A stretch of DNA of 64,000 nucleotides, taken from positions 27,480-91,479 of the forward strand of contig CAZFYG010000004.1 in assembly GCA_964523375.1 (NCBI GenBank), read 5' to 3'. The notes under the pieces were generated by a model. It searched no databases, was not told where the DNA came from, and saw only the letters and a program-made list of their open reading frames with translations. Source of the stretch: CAJQGY01 sp964523375. GTDB lineage: Bacteria > Pseudomonadota > Gammaproteobacteria > Magnimaribacterales > D2472. Shown here in pieces: positions 8,977 through 16,627 of this stretch (the first letter of the stretch is position 1; each line of letters begins with the position of its first letter). The translations under genes were made by a program, and so were the position numbers.

Positions 8977-9416
8977 AAAACCTTCCTAAAACATCCCACA
9001 ATCAGCTTGTATGTGAAGCAAATTTTTTGAGGTTGCGAAGATTGTTAAGAGGTTTTGAAGAAATAGAGTATCTTTTTGAAGGAGTTAATCCTGATTCAAG
9101 TAAACAAAATATAAGCTTTCTGATTTTAGATAAAACAAAACATACCGTAATTATCGAGGCTAAGCAGTCAAGCTTAAAACATAAGGGTATTAATAATTTT
9201 ATTTGTAGAATAAGAATAAGTCTTGATGCGCGTTTGGCAGAAGCAATATCTTATCAAGGTGAAAGAGCATTACCTGGTTTTTTAGTAAATTCACAAACAC
9301 AGTCATATGACGAGAAGGAGCAGCAAAATAGATTCTTGACTGAATGGCTTGAAAGTATATTTATTACAGGAATTGCTTCGACCAAAGAGATTGAAAATTT
9401 AATTAAGAATGACTAA
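8970..9416 (+). CDS. yqiB: YqiB family protein (DUF1249)
   Basis: A 148-residue protein of a family restricted mostly to gammaproteobacteria, with no proven biochemical role. Family traits visible here are the start LVCEANFLRLRRLL near residues 13-26, a central beta-rich stretch, and the DARLAEAISYQGERAL segment near 75-90. In E. coli yqiB lies close to yqiA; here the two are directly adjacent, with an 8-base overlap. Confidence 0.88.
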   Translation: MLKNLPKTSHNQLVCEANFLRLRRLLRGFEEIEYLFEGVNPDSSKQNISFLILDKTKHTVIIEAKQSSLKHKGINNFICRIRISLDARLAEAISYQGERALPGFLVNSQTQSYDEKEQQNRFLTEWLESIFITGIASTKEIENLIKND

Positions 9417-9981
9417 AAATATTTTTTATTTTCATGGATTTAAATCATCTTCGGATTCAAATAAGGCTAAAATTTTTAAGCGTTTTTTAAAAGATAATTC
9501 TAAAACTACAAAAATTTTCGTCCCAGATCTTAAAAATAAATTTGAAGAAGCTATCAAACAAATACAAACCCTTGTTGATGGCGCTGATGGCGAAATTATG
9601 TTTGCTGGAAGTTCCCTAGGCGGTTACTACGCAACGATTTTTGCTGAAAAATATAATTCAAAGGCTATATTAATAAATCCAGCTGTTTACCCCCTAAAAG
9701 ATTTTGAAGAACATCTTGGTGAGAATATAAATTATTCTACTGAAGATAAATTTCTTATTAAACAGAATGATATAGATTTTCTTCGCTCTCTTTATTCTAC
9801 TAAGATAAGTTCTCCAGATAATTTCCTGGTACTTCTTGAATCAGATGACGAAATTCTTAATTATCTTGAAACAGTATCCTTTTATGAGGGATCTTATATA
9901 GATATATCATTTGGTGGAGACCACTCCTATTCATCTCTTGAAAAAAAGCTTAGCCTTATTCAATCCTTCCTAGACTTGTAA
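9409..9981 (+). CDS. yqiA: YqiA-type esterase, alpha/beta hydrolase (UPF0227)
   Basis: The 190-residue protein has the compact alpha/beta-hydrolase layout of E. coli YqiA, an esterase active on short acyl esters and acyl-CoA. The oxyanion region is YFHGFKSSSDSNKA near residues 7-20, the nucleophile elbow is GSSLGGYYA near 66-74 (Ser68), and the catalytic His is in GGDHSYSS near 168-175. It is the last gene of the run from ubiC; the next 140 bases hold the glnII control region. Confidence 0.9.
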   Translation: MTKNIFYFHGFKSSSDSNKAKIFKRFLKDNSKTTKIFVPDLKNKFEEAIKQIQTLVDGADGEIMFAGSSLGGYYATIFAEKYNSKAILINPAVYPLKDFEEHLGENINYSTEDKFLIKQNDIDFLRSLYSTKISSPDNFLVLLESDDEILNYLETVSFYEGSYIDISFGGDHSYSSLEKKLSLIQSFLDL

Positions 9982-10015
9982 TTTACGCACTATTATTGAT
10001 CATTAAGCTTCAATT

Positions 10016-10032
10016 TGCTCTTATTTAGTGCA
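10016..10032 (+). promoter_or_regulatory. Probable NtrC-binding site 1 (upstream)
   Basis: TGCTCTTATTTAGTGCA fits the NtrC dyad GCAC-N7-GTGC with one mismatch (GCTC). Its centre is 22 bp, two helical turns, upstream of site 2 and about 74 bp before the predicted glnII start point. No binding data; called from sequence and the neighbouring ntrBC genes. Confidence 0.62.
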
Positions 10033-10037
10033 TAATA

Positions 10038-10054
10038 AGCACAATTTTAGTGCA
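10038..10054 (+). promoter_or_regulatory. Probable NtrC-binding site 2 (downstream)
   Basis: AGCACAATTTTAGTGCA has both half-sites of the NtrC dyad exactly (GCAC at 10039-10042, GTGC at 10050-10053, 7 bases between). It lies about 52 bp before the predicted sigma-54 start point of glnII. Confidence 0.72.
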
Positions 10055-10070
10055 AAAATATATAATTTAT

Positions 10071-10087
10071 TTGGTATTGATATTGCA
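10071..10087 (+). promoter_or_regulatory. Sigma-54 type promoter of glnII
   Basis: TTGGTATTGATATTGCA carries the invariant GG (10073-10074) and GC (10085-10086) with exactly 10 bases between, and TTGCA at the -12 element; the -24 element is TTGGTAT where the consensus is TTGGCAC. The predicted start is near 10098, about 27 bases before the ATG. The NtrC encoded downstream has the sigma-54 contact motif GAFTGA. Confidence 0.7.
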
Positions 10088-10124
10088 TATTAATATTTAA
10101 GAAACATTAATTATAGGAGATAGA

Positions 10125-11105
10125 ATGACAGGTTATAAAACGTATGAGTATGTTTGGTTAGATGGCTATAAGCCAGAATCATCCATGAGAAGCAAAGTTA
10201 AGGCAACGGATGCAGACACTCCGCCTGATTGGTCCTTTGATGGATCATCAACTCAGCAAGCGGAGGGCGGAAGTTCTGATTGCTTATTAATACCAGTTCA
10301 AACATATTCAAACCCTCATGGGCACGATATAGTTATGACTCAAGTTCAGTCAGCAGATCACACTACACACCCATCAAACTATAGAGCAGAGGCTGAGGCT
10401 TTGGTAACTGATGAGTGGTGGTTTGGGTTTGAGCAAGAATTCTTTCTTACTGATCCTGAAACTGGCGAACCATTGGGATGGGAAAACGGAGAACCAAGAG
10501 GCCAAGGAGACTTTTATTGTGGAGTAGGTGCAGGTAATGTTGTTGGAAGAGAGATTTCTGATGCGCATCTTCAAGCCTGCCTTGATCTTGGCATCACGCT
10601 AACTGGCACAAATGCCGAAGTGGCTCTAGGTCAATGGGAGTACCAATGTCTGGGTAAAGGGATAAAGGCTGCTGATGATTTATGGGTTAGCAGGTATATG
10701 CTTTACAAGATTGCAGAAGAATTTGGAGTTGGAGTAAATATCCACCCTAAGCCTAAAACAGGTGATTGGAATGGGTCTGGTATGCATACAAACTTTTCTA
10801 ATGAGGAAATGAGATCTAACGGCTCTGAGGCTCTTTTCAATGGTATGTGTGAAAAACTTGGCAAAGTTCATGCAGATGGCATTAATGCATATGGGTCTGA
10901 TAATCATATGAGACTTACAGGGCTTCATGAGACGCAAAGCATTGATCAATTTTCATATGGAGTAAGTGATAGAGGTGCTAGTATTCGTATACCGGTTTAC
11001 ACAGTTGAGCATAACTGGAATGGCTACCTAGAAGACAGAAGACCTGCATCAAATGCAGATCCTTATAAAATTCTTTCACATTTAGTTGGAACTCTTAATA
11101 AATAA
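10125..11105 (+). CDS. glnII: Glutamine synthetase type II (eukaryotic-like)
   Basis: This enzyme joins ammonium to glutamate using ATP in the cytoplasm. At 326 residues it is far shorter than bacterial GSI (about 470). It has GSII signatures: YVWLDGY near residues 9-15, DWSFDGSSTQQAEG near 35-48, EQEFFL near 103-108 (metal ligands), GVNIHPKPKTGDWNGSGMH (ATP and ammonium region, near 205-223) and RGASIRIP near 283-290. A GGAG site precedes the ATG. The upstream region holds two NtrC-type sites and a sigma-54 promoter. A strong hairpin separates it from ntrB. GSII escapes the adenylylation used on GSI, so control is likely transcriptional here. I see no GSI in the window. Confidence 0.96.
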   Translation: MTGYKTYEYVWLDGYKPESSMRSKVKATDADTPPDWSFDGSSTQQAEGGSSDCLLIPVQTYSNPHGHDIVMTQVQSADHTTHPSNYRAEAEALVTDEWWFGFEQEFFLTDPETGEPLGWENGEPRGQGDFYCGVGAGNVVGREISDAHLQACLDLGITLTGTNAEVALGQWEYQCLGKGIKAADDLWVSRYMLYKIAEEFGVGVNIHPKPKTGDWNGSGMHTNFSNEEMRSNGSEALFNGMCEKLGKVHADGINAYGSDNHMRLTGLHETQSIDQFSYGVSDRGASIRIPVYTVEHNWNGYLEDRRPASNADPYKILSHLVGTLNK

Positions 11106-11115
11106 ATCAAATTTC

Positions 11116-11144
11116 CGACTCCTCGAAAGAGGAGTCGTTTTTTT
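11116..11144 (+). terminator. Intrinsic terminator/attenuator between glnII and ntrB
   Basis: CGACTCCTC (11116-11124), a GAAA loop and GAGGAGTCG (11129-11137) form a perfect 9-bp stem followed by seven T (11138-11144). It ends five bases before the ntrB ATG, so it should reduce readthrough into ntrBC and leaves no room for a normal ribosome site. Confidence 0.93.
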
Positions 11145-11149
11145 CACTC

Positions 11150-12226
11150 ATGATTGATACAGAACACCTTCATACATCAATACTTAATCAGATCTCATCT
11201 GAAATAATAATTCTTGATAAAAATCTTAACTGCCTTTGGATTAACGAGTCTGCACTTAATAATGGATGGTCTAATTGCCAAGATAGCTCTATAGGAATCC
11301 AATATCCCGAGGAGCTAAATTCTGCATTATTTAATTTGTTAAGAAAGTCTCAAGATGAGGAAAGTTCTTTTTCGAAACGTGACATGGAGATTGCTAATAA
11401 GGTTAAAGAAAAAAGAATCATAGATTTAACTGTTTCTTATAATAATGAAAATAGCCACATAATCCTTGAAGTAAAATGCGTAGATAGTATAAATAAAATA
11501 ATTGATTCAACTAAAATATTTTCTACCCAAAAAATAGCTGCAAACCTTGCTAGAACACTAGCTCATGAAGTTAAAAACCCCTTATCAGGAATTAAAGGCA
11601 GCGCACAAATATTATCTAAAAAGCTTGAGGATGACTATTCAAAAAAATTCCTCAAAATAATTATTGAGGAAACCGATAGGTTGAATGGTATCGTTACAAA
11701 AATTCTTACCCCCCCTCAGAAGCCAAACCAAGAAAAATTTAACATTCATTCAGCCTTAGAAAAGGTTTATGCGCTTGCAGATGCTGACATATCCCCAAGT
11801 TTAAAACTTAGAAGAGATTATGATCCTAGTATTCCAGAATTAATTGGAGATGAAGATTTATTTATCCAAGCAATTTTAAATATAGTTAAAAATGCTCAAC
11901 AGGCCTTGGGCGAAATGGCTAATGCAGAGATAAGAATAAAGTCCAGAGTTCAATATAGTCAACCTGTAAATGGAATAATGCATCTAACAGTTTGCTGTAT
12001 TGAGATCATAGACAATGGTCCTGGCATCCCAGAAGAAATTCAAGAGCATGTATTTTTTCCTATGATCTCCTCTAAAGAAGATGGATCAGGGCTAGGCCTT
12101 TCAATAGCACAAGATATTATAAGAGTTCACGGTGGTGGCATATCTTTTACTTCAAAGCCAGGAAAGACTGCTTTTTCAATTCAAATACCATTAAATATAA
12201 AAAACATCGGAGAAGAAAGTGCATAA
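11150..12226 (+). CDS. glnL: Nitrogen-regulation sensor histidine kinase NtrB
   Basis: NtrB phosphorylates or dephosphorylates NtrC according to nitrogen status, normally through PII. The 358-residue soluble protein has an N-terminal PAS-like sensor (about 1-120), a dimerisation/phosphotransfer helix LAHEVKNPLSG with His139, an N-box IVKNAQQAL, and G-boxes DNGPGIP and GSGLGLSIAQD of the ATPase domain. No membrane segments. The ATG at 11150 has no Shine-Dalgarno and lies immediately after the glnII terminator. It overlaps ntrC by 8 bases. The pairing with GSII argues that glnII is the target of this two-component system. Confidence 0.93.
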   Translation: MIDTEHLHTSILNQISSEIIILDKNLNCLWINESALNNGWSNCQDSSIGIQYPEELNSALFNLLRKSQDEESSFSKRDMEIANKVKEKRIIDLTVSYNNENSHIILEVKCVDSINKIIDSTKIFSTQKIAANLARTLAHEVKNPLSGIKGSAQILSKKLEDDYSKKFLKIIIEETDRLNGIVTKILTPPQKPNQEKFNIHSALEKVYALADADISPSLKLRRDYDPSIPELIGDEDLFIQAILNIVKNAQQALGEMANAEIRIKSRVQYSQPVNGIMHLTVCCIEIIDNGPGIPEEIQEHVFFPMISSKEDGSGLGLSIAQDIIRVHGGGISFTSKPGKTAFSIQIPLNIKNIGEESA

Positions 12227-13598
12227 AGTTTGGTTAGCAGATGATGATGAAGCAATTAGGATTGTGCTTGAAGAAAGTTTAAGAGATGCTGGATTTGATA
12301 TAAGAACTTTTGAGACAGCAACTGATCTTATTGAAAATCTAGCAAATGAAAAGCCAGATCTAATTCTTACAGATGTCCAGATGCCTGGCATGCATGGATA
12401 TGATTTGCTTAAACACATTAATAACAACTTTTCTGATCTCCCTGTGATAATTATGACCGCTTTTGCTGACATGCAAGCAGCTATTGATTCATATGGAAGT
12501 GGAGCTTTTGAATATATACCGAAACCATTTGATTTAAATGAAACTATTCAAATTATTAGGAGAGCTCTTGAGAAGAAACCGTCAACAAAAGGTCTTAAGT
12601 CTGCACCAAAAACCGACATAATTGGAAAAGCTCAGTCAATGCAAATAGTCTTTAGGGCTATTGGCAAGCTTTCCAATACAAATGCTACGGTTTTGGTTCA
12701 AGGTGAATCAGGGACCGGTAAAGAGTTAATTGCTAAATCACTCCATAAGAATAGTCCTCGCCATGATATGCCATTTATTGCTTTAAATATGGCAGATATT
12801 CCAAAAGAGCTTGTTGAATCTGAGCTATTTGGTCATGAGAAAGGAGCATTCACAGGTGCTGTAGACAGAAGGCTGGGAAGATTTGAGCAAGCAAATGGAG
12901 GGACATTGTTCTTAGATGAAATTGGAGACATGCCCTTAGATTCACAAACAAGATTATTAAGGGTTCTATCTAACAAGGAGTTTTATAGAGTTGGAGGTGA
13001 TAAACCAATTAAAGTGGATGTAAGAATAATCGCTGCAACCCACCAAAATCTTCATAATCTAGTTTCACAAACAAAATTCAGGGAGGACCTCTTCTACAGA
13101 TTAAATGTAATAAAAGTTGATGTACCTCCGCTTCGTGAACGAATGGATGATATAGAAATATTAGCTAAGTATTTTTTAAAGCAAAATTCTGACTCTCTTG
13201 GCGAAGAATTAAGGGTTCTATCGAAAGAATCTATTGAAGTGTTGCGAAAGTACAAGTGGCCTGGAAACGTAAGGCAGCTTGAAAATACATGTTATTGGTT
13301 AACACTTATGAGCCCTACACAAAATGTACAACCAGTAGATCTACCAAATGAAATTATTCAAGCAGAGCCTTATGAAAATACTATTACGTCCAGTTGGGAA
13401 GATGGCTTTTCCTTGTGGTTAAAAAATTTAATAGAAAACAATGAAAGTGGGCTCTTGGACACTATAAATCCAAAGATTGAAAAAATGCTTATAAAGCTAG
13501 TGTTAGAGAAAACAAATGGAAAGAAGAATGATGCTGCAAATATTTTAGGCTTAGGAAGAAATACTCTTGCAAAAAAAATAAAGGAACTTGGTATATAG
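12219..13598 (+). CDS. glnG: Nitrogen-regulation response regulator NtrC
   Basis: NtrC activates sigma-54 promoters when phosphorylated. The 459 residues comprise a receiver domain with the acceptor Asp52 in LILTDVQMPG and acidic pocket DDDE near 8-11, an AAA+ domain with Walker A GESGTGKE (162-169), the sigma-54 contact loop GAFTGA (209-214) and Walker B GGTLFLDEIG, and a C-terminal Fis-type helix-turn-helix (NDAANILGLGRNTLAKKI). All activating motifs are intact. The start is a GTG inside the end of ntrB. It ends three bases from the convergent rhodanese gene. Confidence 0.95.
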   Translation: MHKVWLADDDEAIRIVLEESLRDAGFDIRTFETATDLIENLANEKPDLILTDVQMPGMHGYDLLKHINNNFSDLPVIIMTAFADMQAAIDSYGSGAFEYIPKPFDLNETIQIIRRALEKKPSTKGLKSAPKTDIIGKAQSMQIVFRAIGKLSNTNATVLVQGESGTGKELIAKSLHKNSPRHDMPFIALNMADIPKELVESELFGHEKGAFTGAVDRRLGRFEQANGGTLFLDEIGDMPLDSQTRLLRVLSNKEFYRVGGDKPIKVDVRIIAATHQNLHNLVSQTKFREDLFYRLNVIKVDVPPLRERMDDIEILAKYFLKQNSDSLGEELRVLSKESIEVLRKYKWPGNVRQLENTCYWLTLMSPTQNVQPVDLPNEIIQAEPYENTITSSWEDGFSLWLKNLIENNESGLLDTINPKIEKMLIKLVLEKTNGKKNDAANILGLGRNTLAKKIKELGI

Positions 13599-13601
13599 CT
13601 G

Positions 13602-14012
13602 CTAAATTAGGGGGAGGCTATTGTGTCTCCACTCAGATATTCCACCACTAAGTATTAAAGAGTTTTTAAACCCTGATTTTTGGAGCATCTCGCCAGCATT
13701 ACCTGCTTGATTTCCCATTTCACAAACTAGAATTATTGATAAATTATTCTTATTGGGTAATTCATGATGTCTTTTTTCAAAATCAGCAAATGGTATATTG
13801 ACAGCTCCAGCAATATGACCAGCATTAAACTCATCTGACTTTCTAATATCAACAAGCTTTGCAAGGCCTTTGTTATTAAGGTTAATTAGCTCATGGGTTG
13901 AAATTTTTTTACCACCTTTTTTTGAAAGAGAAGATAAGAAAAGACTAATAAAAATAACTAATGGAATGGTAAGAAACCACTGCTCATATAAAAATGAAAA
14001 AAACTCTAACAT
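13602..14012 (-). CDS. Membrane-anchored rhodanese-like protein (YibN-type)
   Basis: The 136-residue protein has one N-terminal membrane helix (about residues 12-29) and a single rhodanese domain facing, by family precedent, the cytoplasm. Visible motifs are LVDIRKSDEFNAGHIAGAVNIP near 53-74 and the active-site loop CEMGNQAG with Cys97. YibN-like proteins are assigned sulfurtransferase or membrane-assembly roles; the specific substrate is unknown. It is divergent from gpmA, whereas E. coli yibN lies beside the other phosphoglycerate mutase gene, gpmM. Confidence 0.88.
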   Translation of the reverse strand: MLEFFSFLYEQWFLTIPLVIFISLFLSSLSKKGGKKISTHELINLNNKGLAKLVDIRKSDEFNAGHIAGAVNIPFADFEKRHHELPNKNNLSIILVCEMGNQAGNAGEMLQKSGFKNSLILSGGISEWRHNSLPLI

Positions 14013-14065
14013 CTAACCATTATCTATTAAAATATATATAAGTTGTATCTTATTATTATTAAATT

Positions 14066-14686
14066 ATGAAAAAAAGACACCTTGTACTAGTTAGGCATGG
14101 CCAAAGTGAATGGAATGCAAAAAATTTGTTTACCGGCTGGAAGGATCCTGGTCTTACGGACGAAGGTATTAAAGAAGCCTCGGTAGCTGGAAGTTCTATA
14201 AAATCAGAAAATATTTTTTTTGATGAAATGTTCACATCAGAACTTAAACGAGCACAAATAACTGGGAAAATAATTCTTGAAGCAGTTAATCAATTAGAAA
14301 TTCCTATTAATAAAAATATAGCATTGAATGAAAGAAACTACGGGAGTCTTGCTGGCTTAAATAAAGATGATGCTAGAAAAAAATGGGGTGAAGAACAAGT
14401 TCATATATGGAGAAGGTCTTTTGACATCCCTCCTCCAGACGGGGAAAGTTTAAAGAATACTGCTGAAAGAGTTCTCCCATATTTTAACGAAGAAATTCTG
14501 CCTAAAGTTATAAATGGTTCAAATATTCTTATCGCTGCTCATGGCAACTCATTGAGGTCTCTTATAATGCAACTAGATAATATTAGCGAGGCTGACATTG
14601 TAAATTTAGAAATACCGACAGGGGCTCCTATTAAGTATATTTTTAATGAGGATGGGTCTATTCTAGAAAAAATAAACCTCTACTAA
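14066..14686 (+). CDS. gpmA: 2,3-Bisphosphoglycerate-dependent phosphoglycerate mutase
   Basis: The enzyme interconverts 3- and 2-phosphoglycerate in glycolysis. Phosphohistidine His11 lies in LVRHGQSEWN (8-17), followed by the GpmA-specific FTGWKDPGLTDEG near 22-34, TSELKRAQ near 58, LNERNYGSLAG near 90-100 (acid residue) and the second histidine in AAHGNSLR near 160. At 206 residues it is shorter than E. coli GpmA (250), with a reduced C-terminus and insert loop, as in other dPGM short forms. Confidence 0.93.
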   Translation: MKKRHLVLVRHGQSEWNAKNLFTGWKDPGLTDEGIKEASVAGSSIKSENIFFDEMFTSELKRAQITGKIILEAVNQLEIPINKNIALNERNYGSLAGLNKDDARKKWGEEQVHIWRRSFDIPPPDGESLKNTAERVLPYFNEEILPKVINGSNILIAAHGNSLRSLIMQLDNISEADIVNLEIPTGAPIKYIFNEDGSILEKINLY

Positions 14687-14703
14687 AAAAAGCTTTTTTT
14701 ATT

Positions 14704-15708
14704 TTGAGTAATACATTCTCCAAGAAAATAATAGATTGGTACCTTCTAAAAGGAAGAAGTGGATTGCCTTGGAGAAATGATATAACTCCATACAGGATAT
14801 GGATTTCTGAAGTAATGTTGCAGCAAACTCAGGTTAAAACAGTAATACCTTACTTCAATAAATTTATATCTAAGTATCCAAATATTAAATCAATTAGCAA
14901 AGCATCTGAAGGTGATATTCTGGCATTGTGGTCGGGCCTAGGCTTTTATAGAAGAGCTCAAAATATATTTAAAGCGAAAGAAGTTATAAGCAATGATTTT
15001 GGTAATATATTTCCAAATAAATTTGAAGAAATAAATAGCCTCCCTGGCGTGGGAAAATCTACAGCCGGCGCAATTATGGCAATTGCATACAATCAATCAT
15101 ATCCAATCTTAGATGCAAATGTTAAACGTGTTGTATCTAGATATTCTGGGATTAGCGCTGACTCTAAATCGCAGCTAGATAAGATGCTTTGGTTAGAATC
15201 TGCAAAGTTGAAGCCTGATAGTAGAATATTTGAATACACACAGGGAATTATGGACCTTGGTGCAACTGTATGCTCTGCAAAAAATGCGGACTGTAATATA
15301 TGCCCTTTAAATAAAAAATGTAAATCAGCATTTACCATTTTTAAGAAGGAGGTAGCTCCATCCAAATCAAAACAATTAAAGAAGGAGAAGATGCAGTTTG
15401 ATCTTGCATTTACAGCGGAGAAAATGCTTTTGATCAAAAGAAATGAAAAAAGGTTTTGGCAGTCTCTATGGGTTCCGATTGAAATAAATAATGCAATCTT
15501 TATTGACCACAGTAAAGCAAAAAGTATTCGCAAGATAAATTTAACCCACAAACTATCTCATCTTGAATTATTAATTAATATCTCGCTGCTAGAGTATGAG
15601 CAGCCATTTGATGTTAAATCAAATTCTGAGTTTTGCTGGATTAATAAAAAGGATATAGATAACATTGGAGTTCCTAAACCTATAAAAGATATACTTCTAA
15701 CCCTATGA
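14704..15708 (+). CDS. mutY: Adenine DNA glycosylase MutY
   Basis: MutY removes adenine mispaired with 8-oxoguanine. The 334-residue protein has the catalytic N-terminal domain with LPWRNDITPYRIWISEVMLQ near 21-40 (including the catalytic Glu), the HhH motif LPGVGKSTAGAI near 115-126 and the Asp in ILDANVKRV near 137-145. The 4Fe-4S ligands follow the MutY spacing C-X6-C-X2-C-X5-C (CSAKNADCNICPLNKKC). A Nudix-like C-terminal domain completes it. The start is TTG at 14704. It overlaps yggX by four bases, the conserved mutY-yggX pair. Confidence 0.95.
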   Translation: MSNTFSKKIIDWYLLKGRSGLPWRNDITPYRIWISEVMLQQTQVKTVIPYFNKFISKYPNIKSISKASEGDILALWSGLGFYRRAQNIFKAKEVISNDFGNIFPNKFEEINSLPGVGKSTAGAIMAIAYNQSYPILDANVKRVVSRYSGISADSKSQLDKMLWLESAKLKPDSRIFEYTQGIMDLGATVCSAKNADCNICPLNKKCKSAFTIFKKEVAPSKSKQLKKEKMQFDLAFTAEKMLLIKRNEKRFWQSLWVPIEINNAIFIDHSKAKSIRKINLTHKLSHLELLINISLLEYEQPFDVKSNSEFCWINKKDIDNIGVPKPIKDILLTL

Positions 15709-15974
15709 CAAAAAAAATATTCTGCAAAAAATTTAATAAGGAACTGGATGCACTATCATCACCGCCGATGCCTGGTCCTAAAGGAGCTGAATTGATGAAA
15801 ACGGTTTCAGATAAAGCTTGGAAGGAATGGAGGTCGCACCAAACAACACTGATAAATGAAAAGCATCTTGATATGTCTAGCGCTGATGATAGAAAATGGT
15901 TAATAGATGAAATGGATAAATTTTTTAACAACGAAGACTATGAGCAGGCATCTGGGTTTAAGGCATTAACTTAA
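15705..15974 (+). CDS. yggX: Fe(2+)-trafficking/oxidative protection protein YggX
   Basis: A small cytoplasmic protein linked to iron handling and protection of Fe-S clusters. The 89 residues match the family: the start IFCKKFNKELDALSSPP with the conserved Cys7, PGPKGAELMKTVSDKAWKEW, and LIDEMDKFF near the end. In E. coli it lies directly after mutY, as here, and its product protects enzymes such as the Fe-S protein MutY. Confidence 0.95.
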   Translation: MTKKIFCKKFNKELDALSSPPMPGPKGAELMKTVSDKAWKEWRSHQTTLINEKHLDMSSADDRKWLIDEMDKFFNNEDYEQASGFKALT

Positions 15975-15981
15975 TCTATTG

Positions 15982-16010
15982 ATGACATTAACTTAAAACT
16001 TTCCTATAAT
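15982..16010 (+). promoter_or_regulatory. Sigma-70 promoter of tRNA-Phe
   Basis: ATGACA (15982-15987) and a perfect TATAAT (16005-16010) are separated by 17 bases, with the start expected near 16017, nine bases before the mature tRNA. It begins just after the yggX stop. Confidence 0.75.
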
Positions 16011-16025
16011 CCCATTTCACTTATT

Positions 16026-16101
16026 GCCCAGATAGCTCAGTCGGTAGAGCAAAGGATTGAAAATCCTTGTGTCGGTGGTTCGATCCCACCTCTGGGCACC
16101 A
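16026..16101 (+). tRNA. tRNA-Phe (GAA anticodon)
   Basis: A 76-base cloverleaf: acceptor GCCCAGA/TCTGGGC, D arm GCTC/GAGC, anticodon arm AAGGA/TCCTT with loop TTGAAAA and anticodon GAA at 16059-16061, and T arm with GGTTCGATCCC. The 3' CCA is encoded (16099-16101). The convergent small membrane protein gene ends two bases later. Confidence 0.97.
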
Positions 16102-16102
16102 T

Positions 16103-16306
16103 TTATTTAAACCACTTGTAAGGCTTATCCCCAGCTACTTTAAAATAGATAGCCATATTAGTTATGTGAGTTATTATAAGGGTTAAGGAAATACCTAAAG
16201 CCCAATAAATATTTCTAAAGTTTTGATGGGCATCAACTAAAAATAATAAAGCTACTACTGATAATGTGAATACTCCTATTGGTAAAAACGCATTTAAGTT
16301 TTTCAT
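16103..16306 (-). CDS. Small two-helix membrane protein of the AlkB-like operon
   Basis: A 67-residue protein with two hydrophobic stretches (about residues 8-24 and 33-55) and a basic, aromatic C-terminus (YKWFK). I do not recognise a family. Its ATG overlaps the ferredoxin stop (ATGA), so it is the third gene of the monooxygenase operon. A role as an accessory or anchoring subunit for the hydroxylase or its electron carrier is a guess from position only. Confidence 0.72.
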   Translation of the reverse strand: MKNLNAFLPIGVFTLSVVALLFLVDAHQNFRNIYWALGISLTLIITHITNMAIYFKVAGDKPYKWFK

Positions 16307-16626
16307 TTTTTCTCCTTTTTTTGATTTAAATCTATCTCTACTTCTATATCTGAAATTAACTCACTTTGGCAAGCCAATATAAAGCCCGCATCTAATTCTT
16401 CTTTTTTCAAGGTATAGCTAAAGTCGATATTAGGTTTTATCTTCCCTGAAATAATTTTACATTTGCATGTGCCGCAGCTACCCACCTTACATCTATGCGG
16501 CCAATCCACACCCTCTGATAAAGCTGAAGAGAGCAGAGTTTTGGCGGGTAAAACATCGAAGCCTATGTTGTTGCTGAGGAGTTCTGCTCTCCTGGGTACT
16601 TTCTTCTTTCTAAAAATACTAAGCAT
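16303..16626 (-). CDS. 2Fe-2S ferredoxin, probable electron donor to the AlkB-like oxygenase
   Basis: The 107-residue protein has the plant-type ferredoxin cluster motif C-X4-C-X2-C at Cys46, Cys51 and Cys54 (RCKVGSCGTCKCK) and the fourth ligand Cys86 in LACQSEL. It starts one base after the oxygenase gene stop and overlaps the next gene, so all three are one transcript. XylM-type hydroxylases use a 2Fe-2S donor (XylA) whereas classical AlkB uses rubredoxin; the arrangement here resembles the former. No reductase domain is fused, so a separate reductase must exist. Confidence 0.92.
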   Translation of the reverse strand: MLSIFRKKKVPRRAELLSNNIGFDVLPAKTLLSSALSEGVDWPHRCKVGSCGTCKCKIISGKIKPNIDFSYTLKKEELDAGFILACQSELISDIEVEIDLNQKKEKK

Positions 16627-16627
16627 G

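Noticed and set aside
9985..10001. A third NtrC site around 9986 (GCAC at 9987-9990).
   Set aside because: The second half reads GATC, matching GTGC poorly; a lone half-site is common by chance.
14685..14700. A7-GC-T7 palindrome after gpmA as a terminator.
   Set aside because: The arms are nearly all A/T and would pair weakly; it lies right before the mutY start, so it is probably chance in AT-rich DNA.
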